This document shows positions 1-8,535 of a stretch of 64,000 nucleotides of DNA, in pieces. The stretch's first letter is position 1, and each line of letters starts with the position of its first letter. A program made the translations under genes and the position numbers. Under the pieces are notes generated by a model. The model searched no databases and was not told the DNA's origin. It saw only the letters and a program-made list of their open reading frames with translations. This DNA is from Gp7-AA6 sp963832145 (GTDB taxonomy: Bacteria; Acidobacteriota; Thermoanaerobaculia; UBA5066; Gp7-AA6). Location of the stretch: positions 248,001 through 312,000 of the forward strand of contig CAWHTA010000011.1 in assembly GCA_963832145.1 (NCBI GenBank). The letters are read 5' to 3'.

Positions 1-385
1 CGCTTCGACGCTCGACGAGACCTGCTCGCGCGGGCTTCTGCCCTTCCTCTCGAGCGCTTCTCCCTCCGACACGGCGAACGGCGCCGGCTTCCGGACGAAC
101 ATCGGGTGGTTCAACCCGAACGCGTTCCCGGTGACCGTCACTTTCACCGCGCGGCGCAACAACGGGACGATCCTCGGGACCGAGACCGTGAGCATCCCGG
201 CCTACAGCCGGCTACAGCTCGGCGTGTGGGAGCTGTTCAACGACGTTCCGGAGAACGAGCGCCGACTCGACGACTATTACGTCACCTACCAGGCGACCGG
301 CGGCACGGCCGTCATCTATGGCGCGGTCGTCGACAACAAGACCGGCGACGGCTACTACACGACCGGTTTCTGCACGACCTTCTAG
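1..385 (+). CDS. C-terminal part of a secreted beta-sandwich protein (5' end outside window)
   Basis: The reading frame is open from base 2 and ends at a TAG just before a strong terminator, so only the last ~127 codons of a longer gene are visible. The visible part begins CSRGLLPFLSSAS and continues as alternating hydrophobic/polar strands (FRTNIGWFNPN, VTVTFTARRNNG, YYVTYQATGG). This looks like the terminal beta-sandwich seen at the end of many long secreted acidobacterial proteins. Two cysteines lie in the visible part. No catalytic motif is visible. Function is unknown because the N-terminal, probably functional, region is missing. Confidence 0.7.
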   Translation, partial: ASTLDETCSRGLLPFLSSASPSDTANGAGFRTNIGWFNPNAFPVTVTFTARRNNGTILGTETVSIPAYSRLQLGVWELFNDVPENERRLDDYYVTYQATGGTAVIYGAVVDNKTGDGYYTTGFCTTF

Positions 386-410
386 TCGGGGCAATTCTGT
401 GGATTCGGGG

Positions 411-442
411 CCCGGCGGCGGTTGCCGCCGGGCATTTTTTTT
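411..442 (+). terminator. Rho-independent terminator
   Basis: A GC-rich stem (CCCGGCGGC / GCCGCCGGG, loop GGTT) is followed by an eight-T tract. It lies 25 bp past the stop of the preceding secreted-protein gene and ends that transcript. Confidence 0.9.
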
Positions 443-544
443 GACCGCCGGTCGAGAAGTCCGGGGTGACCCTTGAAACCCACCAAAAACCTTCCCCCGC
501 AGCCTCCGTATGCATAAAGTCCGATTTCCGTAGGAGGAGCGCGC

Positions 545-2014
545 ATGAAATCTCTTCGTTTCACGGCGATTTTGACGAGTCTCGTCGCCCTCTCGTGCGC
601 GACGACCCCGACCGCCCCTCCGCCGGCGCCGGTGACAACGCCGAGCAGCGTTGCGGCCACCCCGCCGCCCGCCCCGGCCGCCCGCGCCGTGTCCGGGCTG
701 ACGGTCCCGGTGGACTATTACAAGCTCCCGAACGGCCTGAAAGTGGTCCTGTCCCCCGATACGACCGCTCCGACCGCTGTCGTCGCCGTCTACTACAACA
801 TCGGCTTCCGCATCGAGCCCCGCGACCGCACCGGGTTCGCGCACCTCTTCGAGCACATGATGTTCCAGGGCTCCGGGAACCTCGGGAAGATGGAGTTCAT
901 CAAGCTCGTGCAGGCCAACGGCGGCGTCTTGAATGGCTCGACCCGCTTCGATCACACGAACTACTTCCAGATCGTGCCGTCGCACACCCTCGAAACGATC
1001 CTCTGGGCGGAGGCGGACCGCATGCGCGGTCTTGCGATCACGCAGGACAACCTCACGAACCAGCAGGGAGTGGTGAAGAACGAGGTCAAGGTCAACGTCC
1101 TGAACCAGCCTTACGGCGGGTTCCCGTGGCTCGACCTGCCGCAGTACGCGAACACGAACTGGTACAACGCCCACAACTTCTACGGAGACCTGAAGGACCT
1201 CGACGCCGCGACTCTCGACGACGTGAAGAAGTTCTTCACGACGTACTACTCCCCCAACAACGCCGCGCTCGTGGTCGTCGGCGACTTCGATCCGGCGCAG
1301 ACGAAGGGGTGGATCGAGAAGTACTTCGCGAACCTGCCCTCCACTCCGCGCCCCGCCGCGCTCGACATCGCCGAGCCGCGCCAGGAGAAGGAGAAGAGAG
1401 CGAACAAGCCGGACGCGCTCGCGACGCGGCCCGCGCTCGCGCTCGGATACCACACGCCGGCGCAGAACACTCCCGAGTACTACGCGATGGGACTCTTGAG
1501 CCAGGTGCTCGTCCAGGGCAAGGACAGCCGCCTGTACCAGGCGCTCGTGCAGCGCAACGGACTGACCGGCGAAGTGTCCGGCGGCATCAACGAAGACCTC
1601 GGCAACATGTTCAACATCAACGGCCCGACGCTGTTCACCCTCGCGCTGTTCCACGACCAGGACAAGTCCACGGACGCGATCCTGAAGGTGATCGACGAGG
1701 AGATCGAGCGCGTTCGCCGCGAGCCGGTGGACGCCGCGACCCTCGACCTCGCGCGGGTCAAGATGCGCTCCTACCTGTACGACCAGATCGAAGGCTTCTT
1801 CGGCTTCGGGCGCGCGGACCTGCTCGCGAGCTTCGCCCTCTTCCAGGACGACCCCTCTCTCATCAACCGACTCGAGCAGCAGTTCGCGGCCGTGACGCCC
1901 GAGCTCGTCCTGAAGACCGCGCAGGAGTACCTGCGTCCCACGAACCGGACGATTCTGACGATCGAGCCGAAGGCCGAAGCGAAGCCGACCACCGGATCCG
2001 CGAGCGGGTCCTGA
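545..2014 (+). CDS. M16 family zinc peptidase, catalytic subunit (lipoprotein)
   Basis: Secreted insulinase-type zinc metallopeptidase of 489 aa. The N-terminus is a signal peptide ending in ...LVALSC (Cys18), a relaxed lipobox, followed by a Pro/Ala/Thr-rich linker, so the enzyme is probably membrane-anchored in the periplasm. The inverted zinc motif HLFEH (His100, Glu103, His104) is intact, and the downstream acidic ligand region NEVKVNV lies about 80 residues later. A clear AGGAGG stands ahead of the ATG. The next gene, 4 bp downstream, encodes a second M16 protein without the zinc motif. Bacterial M16B enzymes commonly work as such active/inactive heterodimers that degrade short peptides. 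Substrate unknown. Confidence 0.93.
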   Translation: MKSLRFTAILTSLVALSCATTPTAPPPAPVTTPSSVAATPPPAPAARAVSGLTVPVDYYKLPNGLKVVLSPDTTAPTAVVAVYYNIGFRIEPRDRTGFAHLFEHMMFQGSGNLGKMEFIKLVQANGGVLNGSTRFDHTNYFQIVPSHTLETILWAEADRMRGLAITQDNLTNQQGVVKNEVKVNVLNQPYGGFPWLDLPQYANTNWYNAHNFYGDLKDLDAATLDDVKKFFTTYYSPNNAALVVVGDFDPAQTKGWIEKYFANLPSTPRPAALDIAEPRQEKEKRANKPDALATRPALALGYHTPAQNTPEYYAMGLLSQVLVQGKDSRLYQALVQRNGLTGEVSGGINEDLGNMFNINGPTLFTLALFHDQDKSTDAILKVIDEEIERVRREPVDAATLDLARVKMRSYLYDQIEGFFGFGRADLLASFALFQDDPSLINRLEQQFAAVTPELVLKTAQEYLRPTNRTILTIEPKAEAKPTTGSASGS

Positions 2015-2018
2015 GGAG

Positions 2019-3410
2019 ATGAAACAGATGAATCGCCGAATCCTCACCGTTTCTCTCGCCGCCGCGCTTTGCGCTGCGGCTGCCGTCGCGCAGAAGCAGA
2101 CGCCGCCCGCGCCCGGTGCGCCGAAGGACTTTCGCGTACCCACCCCGAAGGAGTTCAAGCTCGACAACGGTCTCGAGGTCACGCTCGTCGACTACGGGAC
2201 GGTCCCGAAGGTTACCGTCGAGCTTTCGGTCCTGACGGGGAACGCGAGCGAAGCCGCCAACCAGGTGTGGCTCGCGGACCTGACGAGCGACCTGATGGCC
2301 GAGGGCACCACGACGAAGAGCGCGATCGACGTCTCCACCGCGGCCGCCCGCATGGGGGGCTCGCTCGACATCAACGTCGGCCCGGACCGCACCGAGATCG
2401 CCGGCGACGTCCTGTCGGAATTCGCGCCGGAGATGGCGCGCCTGATCGCCGACGTCGTCCGGAACCCGAAGTTTCCGGAGGCAGAAGTGCCTCGGCTGAA
2501 GTCGGACATGCTCCGCAACCTTTCGATCGCGAAGAGCCAGCCGCAGCAGCTGGCCCTCGAGAAGTTCCGGGGGCTCATGTATCCCCAGCACGCCTACGGG
2601 CGGGTCTTCCCGAGCCCCGAGATGGTCCAGGCGTACACGGCCGCCGACGTCCGGTCGTTCTACGACGCGAACTTCGGCGCGGCGCGGTCGCACCTCTACG
2701 TGGCCGGCAAGTTCGACACGGCCGCCGTCGAGGCGGCGATCCGGCAGGCGTTCGGGGACTGGAAAGCCGGACCGGCGGCGACGTCGACGAAACCGTCGCC
2801 AAAATCCGCGCGCGCTATCCACCTCGTCGACCGGCCGGGCGCCGTGCAGTCGACGATCCTCCTCGGAGTCCCGGTAGTCGACCCTTCCAACCCCGACTTC
2901 GTGGCGCTCGGCGTGACGAACACGCTCCTCGGCGGTTACTTCTCGTCGCGGATCACGAGCAACATCCGCGAGGCGAAGGGCTACACGTACTCCCCGTCGA
3001 GCCAGGTCTCGACGCGCTTCCGCGACGCCTATTGGGCCCAGGCCGCCGACGTCACGACGAACGTGACCGGCCCGTCGCTCAAGGAAATCTTCTACGAGAT
3101 CGACAGGCTCCAGAAGGAACCGCCGTCGGCGGACGAGCTCAAAGCGGTCCAGAACTACCTGGCGGGAGTGTTCGTTCTTCAGAACTCGTCGCGGCCCGGC
3201 ATCATCAACCAGCTCGAGTACGTCGATCTCCACGGGCTTCCGGCGGACTACCTGAACACGTACGTCCAGAAGGTCTACGCCGTCACGCCGCAGGTCATCC
3301 AGAGCATGGCGGCGAAGTACATCCAGGATGACCGCGCGACGATCGTCGTCGTGGGCGACCGCAAGGTCATCGAGGCCCAGATCAAGCCGTACGGCACGAT
3401 CGCGAAGTAG
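2019..3410 (+). CDS. M16 family peptidase-like protein, non-catalytic partner
   Basis: 463 aa with an Ala-rich signal peptide (RRILTVSLAAALCAAAAVA). The fold family is clear from PTPKEFKLDNGLEVTLVDYG and the C-terminal SSRITSNIREAKGYTYS segment, which carries the Arg/Tyr pair that contributes to substrate binding in M16 dimers. Where HxxEH should be, the sequence reads WLADLTSDLM, so no zinc site exists. It follows the active subunit by 4 bp and is certainly co-transcribed. Two ATGs are in frame; the second (at 2028) is better spaced from the GAGGAG at 2013-2018, so the true protein may be three residues shorter. Expected role: obligate partner of the upstream peptidase. Confidence 0.92.
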   Translation: MKQMNRRILTVSLAAALCAAAAVAQKQTPPAPGAPKDFRVPTPKEFKLDNGLEVTLVDYGTVPKVTVELSVLTGNASEAANQVWLADLTSDLMAEGTTTKSAIDVSTAAARMGGSLDINVGPDRTEIAGDVLSEFAPEMARLIADVVRNPKFPEAEVPRLKSDMLRNLSIAKSQPQQLALEKFRGLMYPQHAYGRVFPSPEMVQAYTAADVRSFYDANFGAARSHLYVAGKFDTAAVEAAIRQAFGDWKAGPAATSTKPSPKSARAIHLVDRPGAVQSTILLGVPVVDPSNPDFVALGVTNTLLGGYFSSRITSNIREAKGYTYSPSSQVSTRFRDAYWAQAADVTTNVTGPSLKEIFYEIDRLQKEPPSADELKAVQNYLAGVFVLQNSSRPGIINQLEYVDLHGLPADYLNTYVQKVYAVTPQVIQSMAAKYIQDDRATIVVVGDRKVIEAQIKPYGTIAK

Positions 3411-3420
3411 ATTCTCCCCC

Positions 3421-3517
3421 TTCATCCTGAGCCCTTCGCTTCGCTCAGGACAGGCTCCGCGAAGGACCCCTGCGTTTCGGGGGGTCCTTCGTCGCTTTCG
3501 CTCCTCAGGATGACAAA
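3421..3517. repeat. Imperfect palindromic intergenic repeat (TCATCCTGAG...CTCAGGATGA type)
   Basis: The ends TCATCCTGAG and CTCAGGATGA are inverted copies, with internal nested copies of CGAAGGACC / GGTCCTTCG and CTTCGCTTCGCTCAGG. Related copies lie near 10.7, 27.3 and 56.2 kb. It sits between the M16 pair and proC and may act as a transcript-end hairpin. Confidence 0.85.
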
Positions 3518-3547
3518 GACCGCCCCACCTTCTAGAATCCCCTTCCA

Positions 3548-4369
3548 ATGACCGCTAGAAGAATCGCCGTTCTCGGCGCCGGGAACATGGGGAGCGCCCT
3601 CCTCCGCGGGATCCTCGCGTCCGAGTGGGGCGACCGGAAGAGAGTCGTCGCCTCGCACCCCAACAGGAAGAAGGCCGCCGCGCTCGCCCGGGAGCTCGGC
3701 ATTCGCGTGCTCACGAGCAACCGCGACGCGGCCCGCGCGGCGGACGTCATCATCCTCGGCGTCAAGCCGCAGATCTTCGAGTCCGTTCTCGCGGAGATTC
3801 GAGACGCGGACCTCGAGTCCCGGCTCCTCGTCTCGATTGCCGCCGGGTTTCCGACTCAGCGGATCGAAGCGGCCCTCGGCGGTGACTTTCCCGTGATCCG
3901 GGTGATGCCGAACGTCGCCGCCGTCGTGCGGCTGAGCGCGACCGTCCTCTGCGCGGGCCGCTACGTGAAGCCGGCGCACGTGTCGGAGGCGCGAAAGATC
4001 TTCGAGTCGATCGGGATCGTCATCGAGCTACCCGAGTATCAGCTCGACGCCGTCACCGGTCTCTCCGGAAGCGGCCCCATGTACATCTTCCAGATCATCG
4101 AGGGCCTGAGCGACGCGGGGGTGCGCGTGGGGCTCTCCCGCGACGTCAGCTCGGCGCTGACGATCCAGACGGTGCTCGGCGCTGCGCGGATGGCGGAGCA
4201 ATCGAAAACGCATCCCGCCGTTCTGAAGGACCTCGTCACGTCGCCCGGTGGGACCGCGATTGCCGCGCTGCACAGCCTGGAGCGCAACCGCCTCCGCGCG
4301 ATCCTCATGGACGCCGTCGAAGTCGCGACCGCCCGATCGCGAGAGCTCGGACAGCTCGGCCCGAAATAG
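3548..4369 (+). CDS. proC: Pyrroline-5-carboxylate reductase
   Basis: 273 aa, the usual ProC length. It catalyses the NAD(P)H-dependent last step of proline synthesis in the cytosol. The Rossmann nucleotide-binding loop VLGAGNMGSAL is at residues ~8-18, VIILGVKPQ follows, then VIRVMPNVAAVV. The C-terminal helical dimerisation domain carries the family signature around AVTGLSGSGPMYIFQIIE and DLVTSPGGTAIAALHSLE. No partner genes (proA/proB) are nearby, so it appears to be a single-gene unit after the repeat. Confidence 0.96.
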   Translation: MTARRIAVLGAGNMGSALLRGILASEWGDRKRVVASHPNRKKAAALARELGIRVLTSNRDAARAADVIILGVKPQIFESVLAEIRDADLESRLLVSIAAGFPTQRIEAALGGDFPVIRVMPNVAAVVRLSATVLCAGRYVKPAHVSEARKIFESIGIVIELPEYQLDAVTGLSGSGPMYIFQIIEGLSDAGVRVGLSRDVSSALTIQTVLGAARMAEQSKTHPAVLKDLVTSPGGTAIAALHSLERNRLRAILMDAVEVATARSRELGQLGPK

Positions 4370-4421
4370 GGTCAGACCTCCGCGTCTCTTACAATCCCCT
4401 CACAATCACGCGGAGGGGCGC

Positions 4422-5918
4422 ATGACGACGGCGGGCTCCAACGAGATCCACCACCCCGACGGCCGGGTCGAGCTCGCCGATACGGCGCGGATCGACGCGA
4501 GCCCGCTCTCCAACCCGGACCTCGCCCCCGTCCCGATCCGCGAGCGCAACTGGACAACCTACAACTACGCCGCGCTCTGGATCAGCATGGCTCACTGCAT
4601 CCCGACCTACATGCTCGCGTCGGGTCTCATGGCCGCGGGGATGAGCTGGATGCAGGCGCTCATCACGATCCTGCTCGGCAACACGATCGTCTTGATCCCC
4701 ATCCTCCTGAACTCGCACCCCGGCACGAAGTACGGAATCCCGTTCCCGGTCTTCGCGCGCGCGGCGTACGGCACCGTCGGGTCGAACCTCCCCGCGCTCA
4801 TGCGCGCGCTCGTCGCCTGCGGCTGGTTCGGGATTCAGGCCTGGATCGGGGGCGAAGCGCTCCACACGTTCTTCTCGGCGATCGTGCCGCGCTGGAACGA
4901 CCTCCTCGGGCCCGGCTTTGGAGGCCACACGACGACGCAGTGGCTGTCGTTTCTCCTCTTCTGGGGAATCAACGTCTTCATCATCTATCGCGGGATGGAC
5001 CTTCTCCGGAAGGTTGAGAACTGGGCCGCGCCGTTCGTGCTCGTGATGACGGCGGTGCTGCTCTACTGGGCGGTCTCGAAGGCGAACGGGCTCGGACCCC
5101 TCCTCGCGCAGCCCGGCAAGTTCCCGACGTTTCGCGAGTTCTTCCCGGTGTTCATCCCGTCGCTCACCGCAATGATCGGCTACTGGGCGACCCTCTCCCT
5201 CAACATGCCGGACTTCACTCGGTTCGGCCGCAGTCAGCGCGAGCAGATCGTCGGCCAGGTCGTCGCGCTGCCGACGACCATGTCGGTCTTCGCCGCCATG
5301 GGAGTGCTCATCACGAGCGCGACAGTCATCATCTACGGCCGCGCGATCTGGGACCCGGTGCAGCTCGTCGCCCAGTTCAGGGCGCCCGTCGTCGTCGCCA
5401 TCTCGATGTTCACGGCCGTCGTCGCCACGCTCGCCGTCAACATCGCCGCGAACGTCGTCTCTCCGGCCAACGACTTCGCCAACGCGTTCCCGCGCGCGAT
5501 CCGGTTCCGGACCGGAGGGTTGATCACCGGGATCATCGGCATCCTCATGCAGCCCTGGAAGCTGCTCGCGGACCCGTCCGGCTACATCTTCACGTGGCTG
5601 CTCGGCTACTCCGGCGGGCTCGGCTCGATCGCCGGAGTGCTCATCGCGGACTACTGGCTCGTCCGCCGGACCAACCTCTCGCTCGAGGACCTCTACCTGC
5701 CGGACGGCGCCTACCGGTACAACTCCGGCTGGAACTGGAAGGCCGTCGTCGCGACGCTCGTCGGGTGCGCGCTCGCGTGGGGCGGCCTCGTGTTCCCGCC
5801 CCTGAAGCCCCTCTACGACTACGCGTGGTTCGTCGGCTTCTTCGCGGCCGGGCTCCTCTACTGGGCGCTGTCCGCCGGCACGCGGCCGGTCGTTCTCTCG
5901 GAAGCCGCGGCGGACTAG
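4422..5918 (+). CDS. NCS1 family nucleobase/hydantoin:cation symporter
   Basis: 498-aa polytopic inner-membrane permease. The family start NPDLAPVPIRERNWTTYNYAALWISMAH is followed by about twelve hydrophobic segments, with conserved NSHPGTKYGIPFPVFARAAYG and NLPALMRALVACGWFGIQ. Members import cytosine, uracil, allantoin or hydantoins with a cation; the substrate cannot be read from sequence alone. The ATG at 4422 was chosen because GGAGGGG precedes it and the family N-terminus starts there; the frame is open further upstream but that overlaps proC. No catabolic genes for nucleobases lie next to it. Confidence 0.92.
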   Translation: MTTAGSNEIHHPDGRVELADTARIDASPLSNPDLAPVPIRERNWTTYNYAALWISMAHCIPTYMLASGLMAAGMSWMQALITILLGNTIVLIPILLNSHPGTKYGIPFPVFARAAYGTVGSNLPALMRALVACGWFGIQAWIGGEALHTFFSAIVPRWNDLLGPGFGGHTTTQWLSFLLFWGINVFIIYRGMDLLRKVENWAAPFVLVMTAVLLYWAVSKANGLGPLLAQPGKFPTFREFFPVFIPSLTAMIGYWATLSLNMPDFTRFGRSQREQIVGQVVALPTTMSVFAAMGVLITSATVIIYGRAIWDPVQLVAQFRAPVVVAISMFTAVVATLAVNIAANVVSPANDFANAFPRAIRFRTGGLITGIIGILMQPWKLLADPSGYIFTWLLGYSGGLGSIAGVLIADYWLVRRTNLSLEDLYLPDGAYRYNSGWNWKAVVATLVGCALAWGGLVFPPLKPLYDYAWFVGFFAAGLLYWALSAGTRPVVLSEAAAD

Positions 5919-5923
5919 GCCAC

Positions 5924-6017
5924 TGGGGTCAGGTCTCCACCTGACACTTTGCGCGCAAAGTGTCAGGAACACTGTTGCCACATCGTCTCCCGGTTGGTTA
6001 GTGAAGACCTGACCCCA
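5924..6017. repeat. Palindromic element bounded by GGGGTCAGGTCT
   Basis: Begins TGGGGTCAGGTCTCCAC, contains the perfect inner hairpin CTGACACTTTGCGC/GCGCAAAGTGTCAG, and ends GTGAAGACCTGACCCCA. A second copy in the opposite orientation lies at 50461-50555 with the same ends and the same TTTGCGC core but a different spacer. Confidence 0.85.
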
Positions 6018-6036
6018 TCTCGTAAGCTTCGGCGCG

Positions 6037-6777
6037 GTGAAACACCTCCGGCAGCGCCTCGCCTACTACGCGGGCTTCGTCGCCGGCGGTCTGTGGTTCC
6101 TCTTCTGCTCCGCCCTCGGGGTCGTCTGGCTGCTCGTCGTGCCGCGCAACCGGCAGACGCTCTACATGTTCGGCCAGGTCTTCTGCCGCGGCCTCGCGCG
6201 TTTCATGGGTTGGCGCATGGAAGTCGCAAACCGCGAGCGGCTCGACTCGGCCCGGCCCTGCGTCTTCATCGCGAACCACCAGAGCTTTCTCGACGTCGTG
6301 ACGTTCGGGTCGATCTTCCCGCAGCGCACGGTCTCCGCGGGAAAGCGCGAGATCGGCCGGATCCCGGTATTCGGCTGGTTCTACCGCCTGTCCGGCAACC
6401 TCATCCTCGACCGCGCCAATCCGCGCGACGCGCGCGACTCGATCGAAGCGGCCGCCCGGACGATCCGCGGGGAGAACGTCTCCGTGTGGTTCATGCCCGA
6501 AGGACACCGGAACCTGGGCCCCGACCTTTTGCCGTTCAAGAGCGGGGCTTTCCGCCTCGCCCTCGCGGCGAAAGTCCCGATCGTGCCGGTCGTGGCGGAG
6601 CCGCTCGGCGCCATCGCGGACACGACCCGGCAACGGGCGCGGCGCGGGTCCCTCCGGATCACGGTGCTGGACCCGATTTCGACCGATCCGCCTCCCGCCG
6701 GCACGCTGGCCGAGCTCGTCGCGGCGACCCGGGCCCGCATGCAGGAGGAGCTCGACCGGCTGCGTCAGGAACGCTAG
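6037..6777 (+). CDS. plsC: 1-acyl-sn-glycerol-3-phosphate acyltransferase
   Basis: 246-aa membrane-associated acyltransferase that adds the second acyl chain to lysophosphatidic acid in phospholipid synthesis. A hydrophobic N-terminal segment (residues ~15-45) is followed by the catalytic motif NHQSFLD (HX4D) near residue 85 and the EGHRN box near 155, a variant of EGTR. The GTG start is the first that keeps the membrane segment whole. It stands alone after a palindromic element. The family also includes other lysophospholipid acyltransferases, but length and motifs favour PlsC. Confidence 0.9.
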   Translation: MKHLRQRLAYYAGFVAGGLWFLFCSALGVVWLLVVPRNRQTLYMFGQVFCRGLARFMGWRMEVANRERLDSARPCVFIANHQSFLDVVTFGSIFPQRTVSAGKREIGRIPVFGWFYRLSGNLILDRANPRDARDSIEAAARTIRGENVSVWFMPEGHRNLGPDLLPFKSGAFRLALAAKVPIVPVVAEPLGAIADTTRQRARRGSLRITVLDPISTDPPPAGTLAELVAATRARMQEELDRLRQER

Positions 6778-6822
6778 GCCTCGGACGCTCGCTGGCAGCC
6801 CTTTTGCTGCTCGACTCCCCGC

Positions 6823-6975
6823 ATGATGGTTCTGTTCCTTCTGGCAGCGGTGAGCGCACTCGCTTTCGGCGCCTGGCGGCTCTCGCGGAACCGGCGGAAT
6901 CCCGGCTTCTGGGAAGGAAGCCTCCTCTGGGTGATGTCCTTCCTCGTGGTCGTGGTGCTTCTCGCGCGGACCTGA
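6823..6975 (+). CDS. Small two-helix membrane protein (50 aa)
   Basis: A short open frame encodes a hydrophobic first segment (MMVLFLLAAVSALAFGAW), a basic turn (RLSRNRRN) and a second hydrophobic segment (SLLWVMSFLVVVVLLA). The protein therefore has the shape of a helical hairpin with positive charges in the loop. It lies 45 bp after the acyltransferase and ahead of a strong hairpin, so it would be the last gene of that transcript. No family is recognised. Evidence for translation is only the coherent membrane pattern. Confidence 0.45.
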   Translation: MMVLFLLAAVSALAFGAWRLSRNRRNPGFWEGSLLWVMSFLVVVVLLART

Positions 6976-6997
6976 CCCGGCGCCTTTATCGCGCAGC

Positions 6998-7027
6998 GCG
7001 GGCGGCGGATCCTTCCCCGCCGCCCGC
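6998..7027 (+). terminator. GC-rich hairpin, possible terminator
   Basis: An 11-bp perfect stem (GCGGGCGGCGG / CCGCCGCCCGC, loop ATCCTTCC) stands 22 bp after the small membrane protein gene. Only TT follows the stem, so termination would be inefficient or Rho-assisted. Confidence 0.5.
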
Positions 7028-7052
7028 TTCCCACGGCAACCCGGTCCCAGAT

Positions 7053-7092
7053 TTCTCCCTCTCCCCTCTGGGGAGAGGGCCAGGGTGAGGGG
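7053..7092. repeat. CTCCC-CTCTCCCC / GGGGAGAGGG-GTGAGG dispersed repeat
   Basis: A copy of the widespread palindrome that gives LTPTLSP-like translations. Other copies lie at 26892, 52504 and 52549. Here it is intergenic, just ahead of the ABA-sandwich protein gene. Confidence 0.85.
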
Positions 7093-7121
7093 ATGAGTTA
7101 GTCTTATCCTGGAACAAAACC

Positions 7122-7514
7122 GTGAAACTCGACGCGGGTCCTGTCCTCGATCGTCTGATCGAGCTGCGGGTTTTCGGGAGAAAACCGGTCGCCGATGTTC
7201 CGCCTTACTCGACGACGGACCCGGCGGCGGACGTCGTCGTGCGCACGCTCGCGGGCCCACCCCGCCGCTGGATGTGCGTCCAGACCGGTAAGGACTGGAC
7301 GTTTCACTGGCGGAGGCCGCTGACGGAAACGGACCTGGACACCACGGCGACCCGCTACGTGAACCTGATCACCGTCACGGCGCCCACGCGTCCGCTCGCG
7401 ATCTGCCTGGCCGCGCTGAAGCTCGTCGGTCCGATCGGCGGGGAGCGCGGCGCCTCCCGCGATCACTCCGGACCCGACGGGCGCCCGCCTTCGTCCCCCG
7501 AAAACGCCGGCTGA
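7122..7514 (+). CDS. Phage-type ABA-sandwich domain protein
   Basis: 130 aa from a GTG start. The pattern VPPYSTTDPAADVVVRTL, W...W and TRPLAICLAALKLVG resembles the phage ABA-sandwich (DUF2591/BC1872-like) family, small proteins found mainly in phages and as strays in bacterial chromosomes. The last ~20 residues are Pro/Gly/Ser-rich and probably disordered. The next gene starts 10 bp downstream. There are no other phage genes nearby, so this looks like a domesticated or isolated copy. Function unknown. Confidence 0.65.
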   Translation: MKLDAGPVLDRLIELRVFGRKPVADVPPYSTTDPAADVVVRTLAGPPRRWMCVQTGKDWTFHWRRPLTETDLDTTATRYVNLITVTAPTRPLAICLAALKLVGPIGGERGASRDHSGPDGRPPSSPENAG

Positions 7515-7524
7515 CCGTCCCCGC

Positions 7525-8535
7525 GTGACGAGCCCGGCGCTGGAGACGCTCCTCCTCTCCCGCCGCGACGTCGCGGAGCTTCTTTCGCTCGAGGAGTGCG
7601 TGGCCGCGGTCGAAGACGCGTTCCGCATGCACGCGCGCGGAGAAACGCTCCGGCCGGCGATCCTCGGAGTCGCCGCGCCGAACGGAGGCTTTCACGTCAA
7701 GGCGGCCGGCCTGCGACTTCGCGGGCGCGGGTATTTCGCCGCCAAGACGAACGCCAACTTCCCGGGCAACCCCGCGCGGACCGGGCGGCCGACGATCCAG
7801 GGCATCGTGCTCCTCTTCGACGCCGACGACGGCGCCCCTCTCGCCGCCCTCGACTCGATCGAGATCACGCTCCTCCGCACCGCCGCGGCGACAGCGGCCG
7901 CCGCGAAGCGCCTGGCTCGCCCCGACTCGCGCGTCGCCACCGTCTGCGGTTGCGGCGAGCAGGGCCGCGTGCAGCTCGAAGCGATCGCGCTCGCCGTCCC
8001 TCTCGAGCGCGTCCACGTCTTCGACGCGGACGCCGCGCGCGCCCGCTCCTTCGCGGCTGAGAACGCGCGGCGCTACTCGTTTGCCGTCGAGGCCGCGGAC
8101 GACCTCCCGGCCGCGGTGCGCGCGAGCGACGTCGTCGTGACGTGCACTCCCGCGCGCGGCGCACTGTTCCCGGCCGACGACGTGCGGCCCGGGACGTTCC
8201 TCGCGGCTGTCGGTGCCGACAGCCACGGCAAGCAGGAGCTCGACCCGCGAATCCTCACTCGAGCGAAGGTGGTCGTCGACTCGCTCGATCAGTGCCTCGA
8301 GATCGGTGAGCTCCAGCATGCAATCGCGGCCGGGCTCGTTTCGCGCGATGACGTTTACGCGGAGCTCGCCGACGTCCTGGACGACCGGAAGCCCGGCCGG
8401 ACCTCCGCCGACGAGATCACCTTGTTCGACAGCACGGGGACCGCGCTCGAAGACGTCGCCGCCGCGGCCGCCGTGTACGAGAGAGCCGTGGCGGCGGGGC
8501 GAGGGAGCCGATTCGAGTTCGCGGCGCTTCCCTAA
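7525..8535 (+). CDS. Ornithine cyclodeaminase / mu-crystallin family enzyme
   Basis: 336-aa NAD(P)-dependent enzyme. The N-terminal dimerisation/substrate part runs to about residue 115 (LSRRDVAELLSLEECVAAVEDAF, GGFHVKAAGL, FAAKTNANFPGN). The Rossmann loop is VCGCGEQGRVQLEAI near residue 140. The C-terminal EITLFDSTGTALEDVAAAAAVYERA is the family end signature. Members include ornithine cyclodeaminase, alanine dehydrogenase and ketimine reductases, and the exact substrate is not readable. proC lies 4 kb away, which is suggestive of proline metabolism but not operonic. It overlaps the convergent next gene by 4 bp at the 3' ends. Confidence 0.9.
   Translation: MTSPALETLLLSRRDVAELLSLEECVAAVEDAFRMHARGETLRPAILGVAAPNGGFHVKAAGLRLRGRGYFAAKTNANFPGNPARTGRPTIQGIVLLFDADDGAPLAALDSIEITLLRTAAATAAAAKRLARPDSRVATVCGCGEQGRVQLEAIALAVPLERVHVFDADAARARSFAAENARRYSFAVEAADDLPAAVRASDVVVTCTPARGALFPADDVRPGTFLAAVGADSHGKQELDPRILTRAKVVVDSLDQCLEIGELQHAIAAGLVSRDDVYAELADVLDDRKPGRTSADEITLFDSTGTALEDVAAAAAVYERAVAAGRGSRFEFAALP

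Noticed and set aside
212..2182. Very long antisense frames, e.g. 656 aa opposite the first M16 gene, 1115 aa opposite polA and others
   Set aside because: High GC makes stop codons rare on the complementary frames; sequences are Arg/Ala/Gly/Asp rich, lack domains and lie exactly over well-conserved genes.
7122..7514. Prophage remnant suggested by the ABA-sandwich protein
   Set aside because: No integrase, structural or lysis genes and no att-like repeats are visible within 10 kb.
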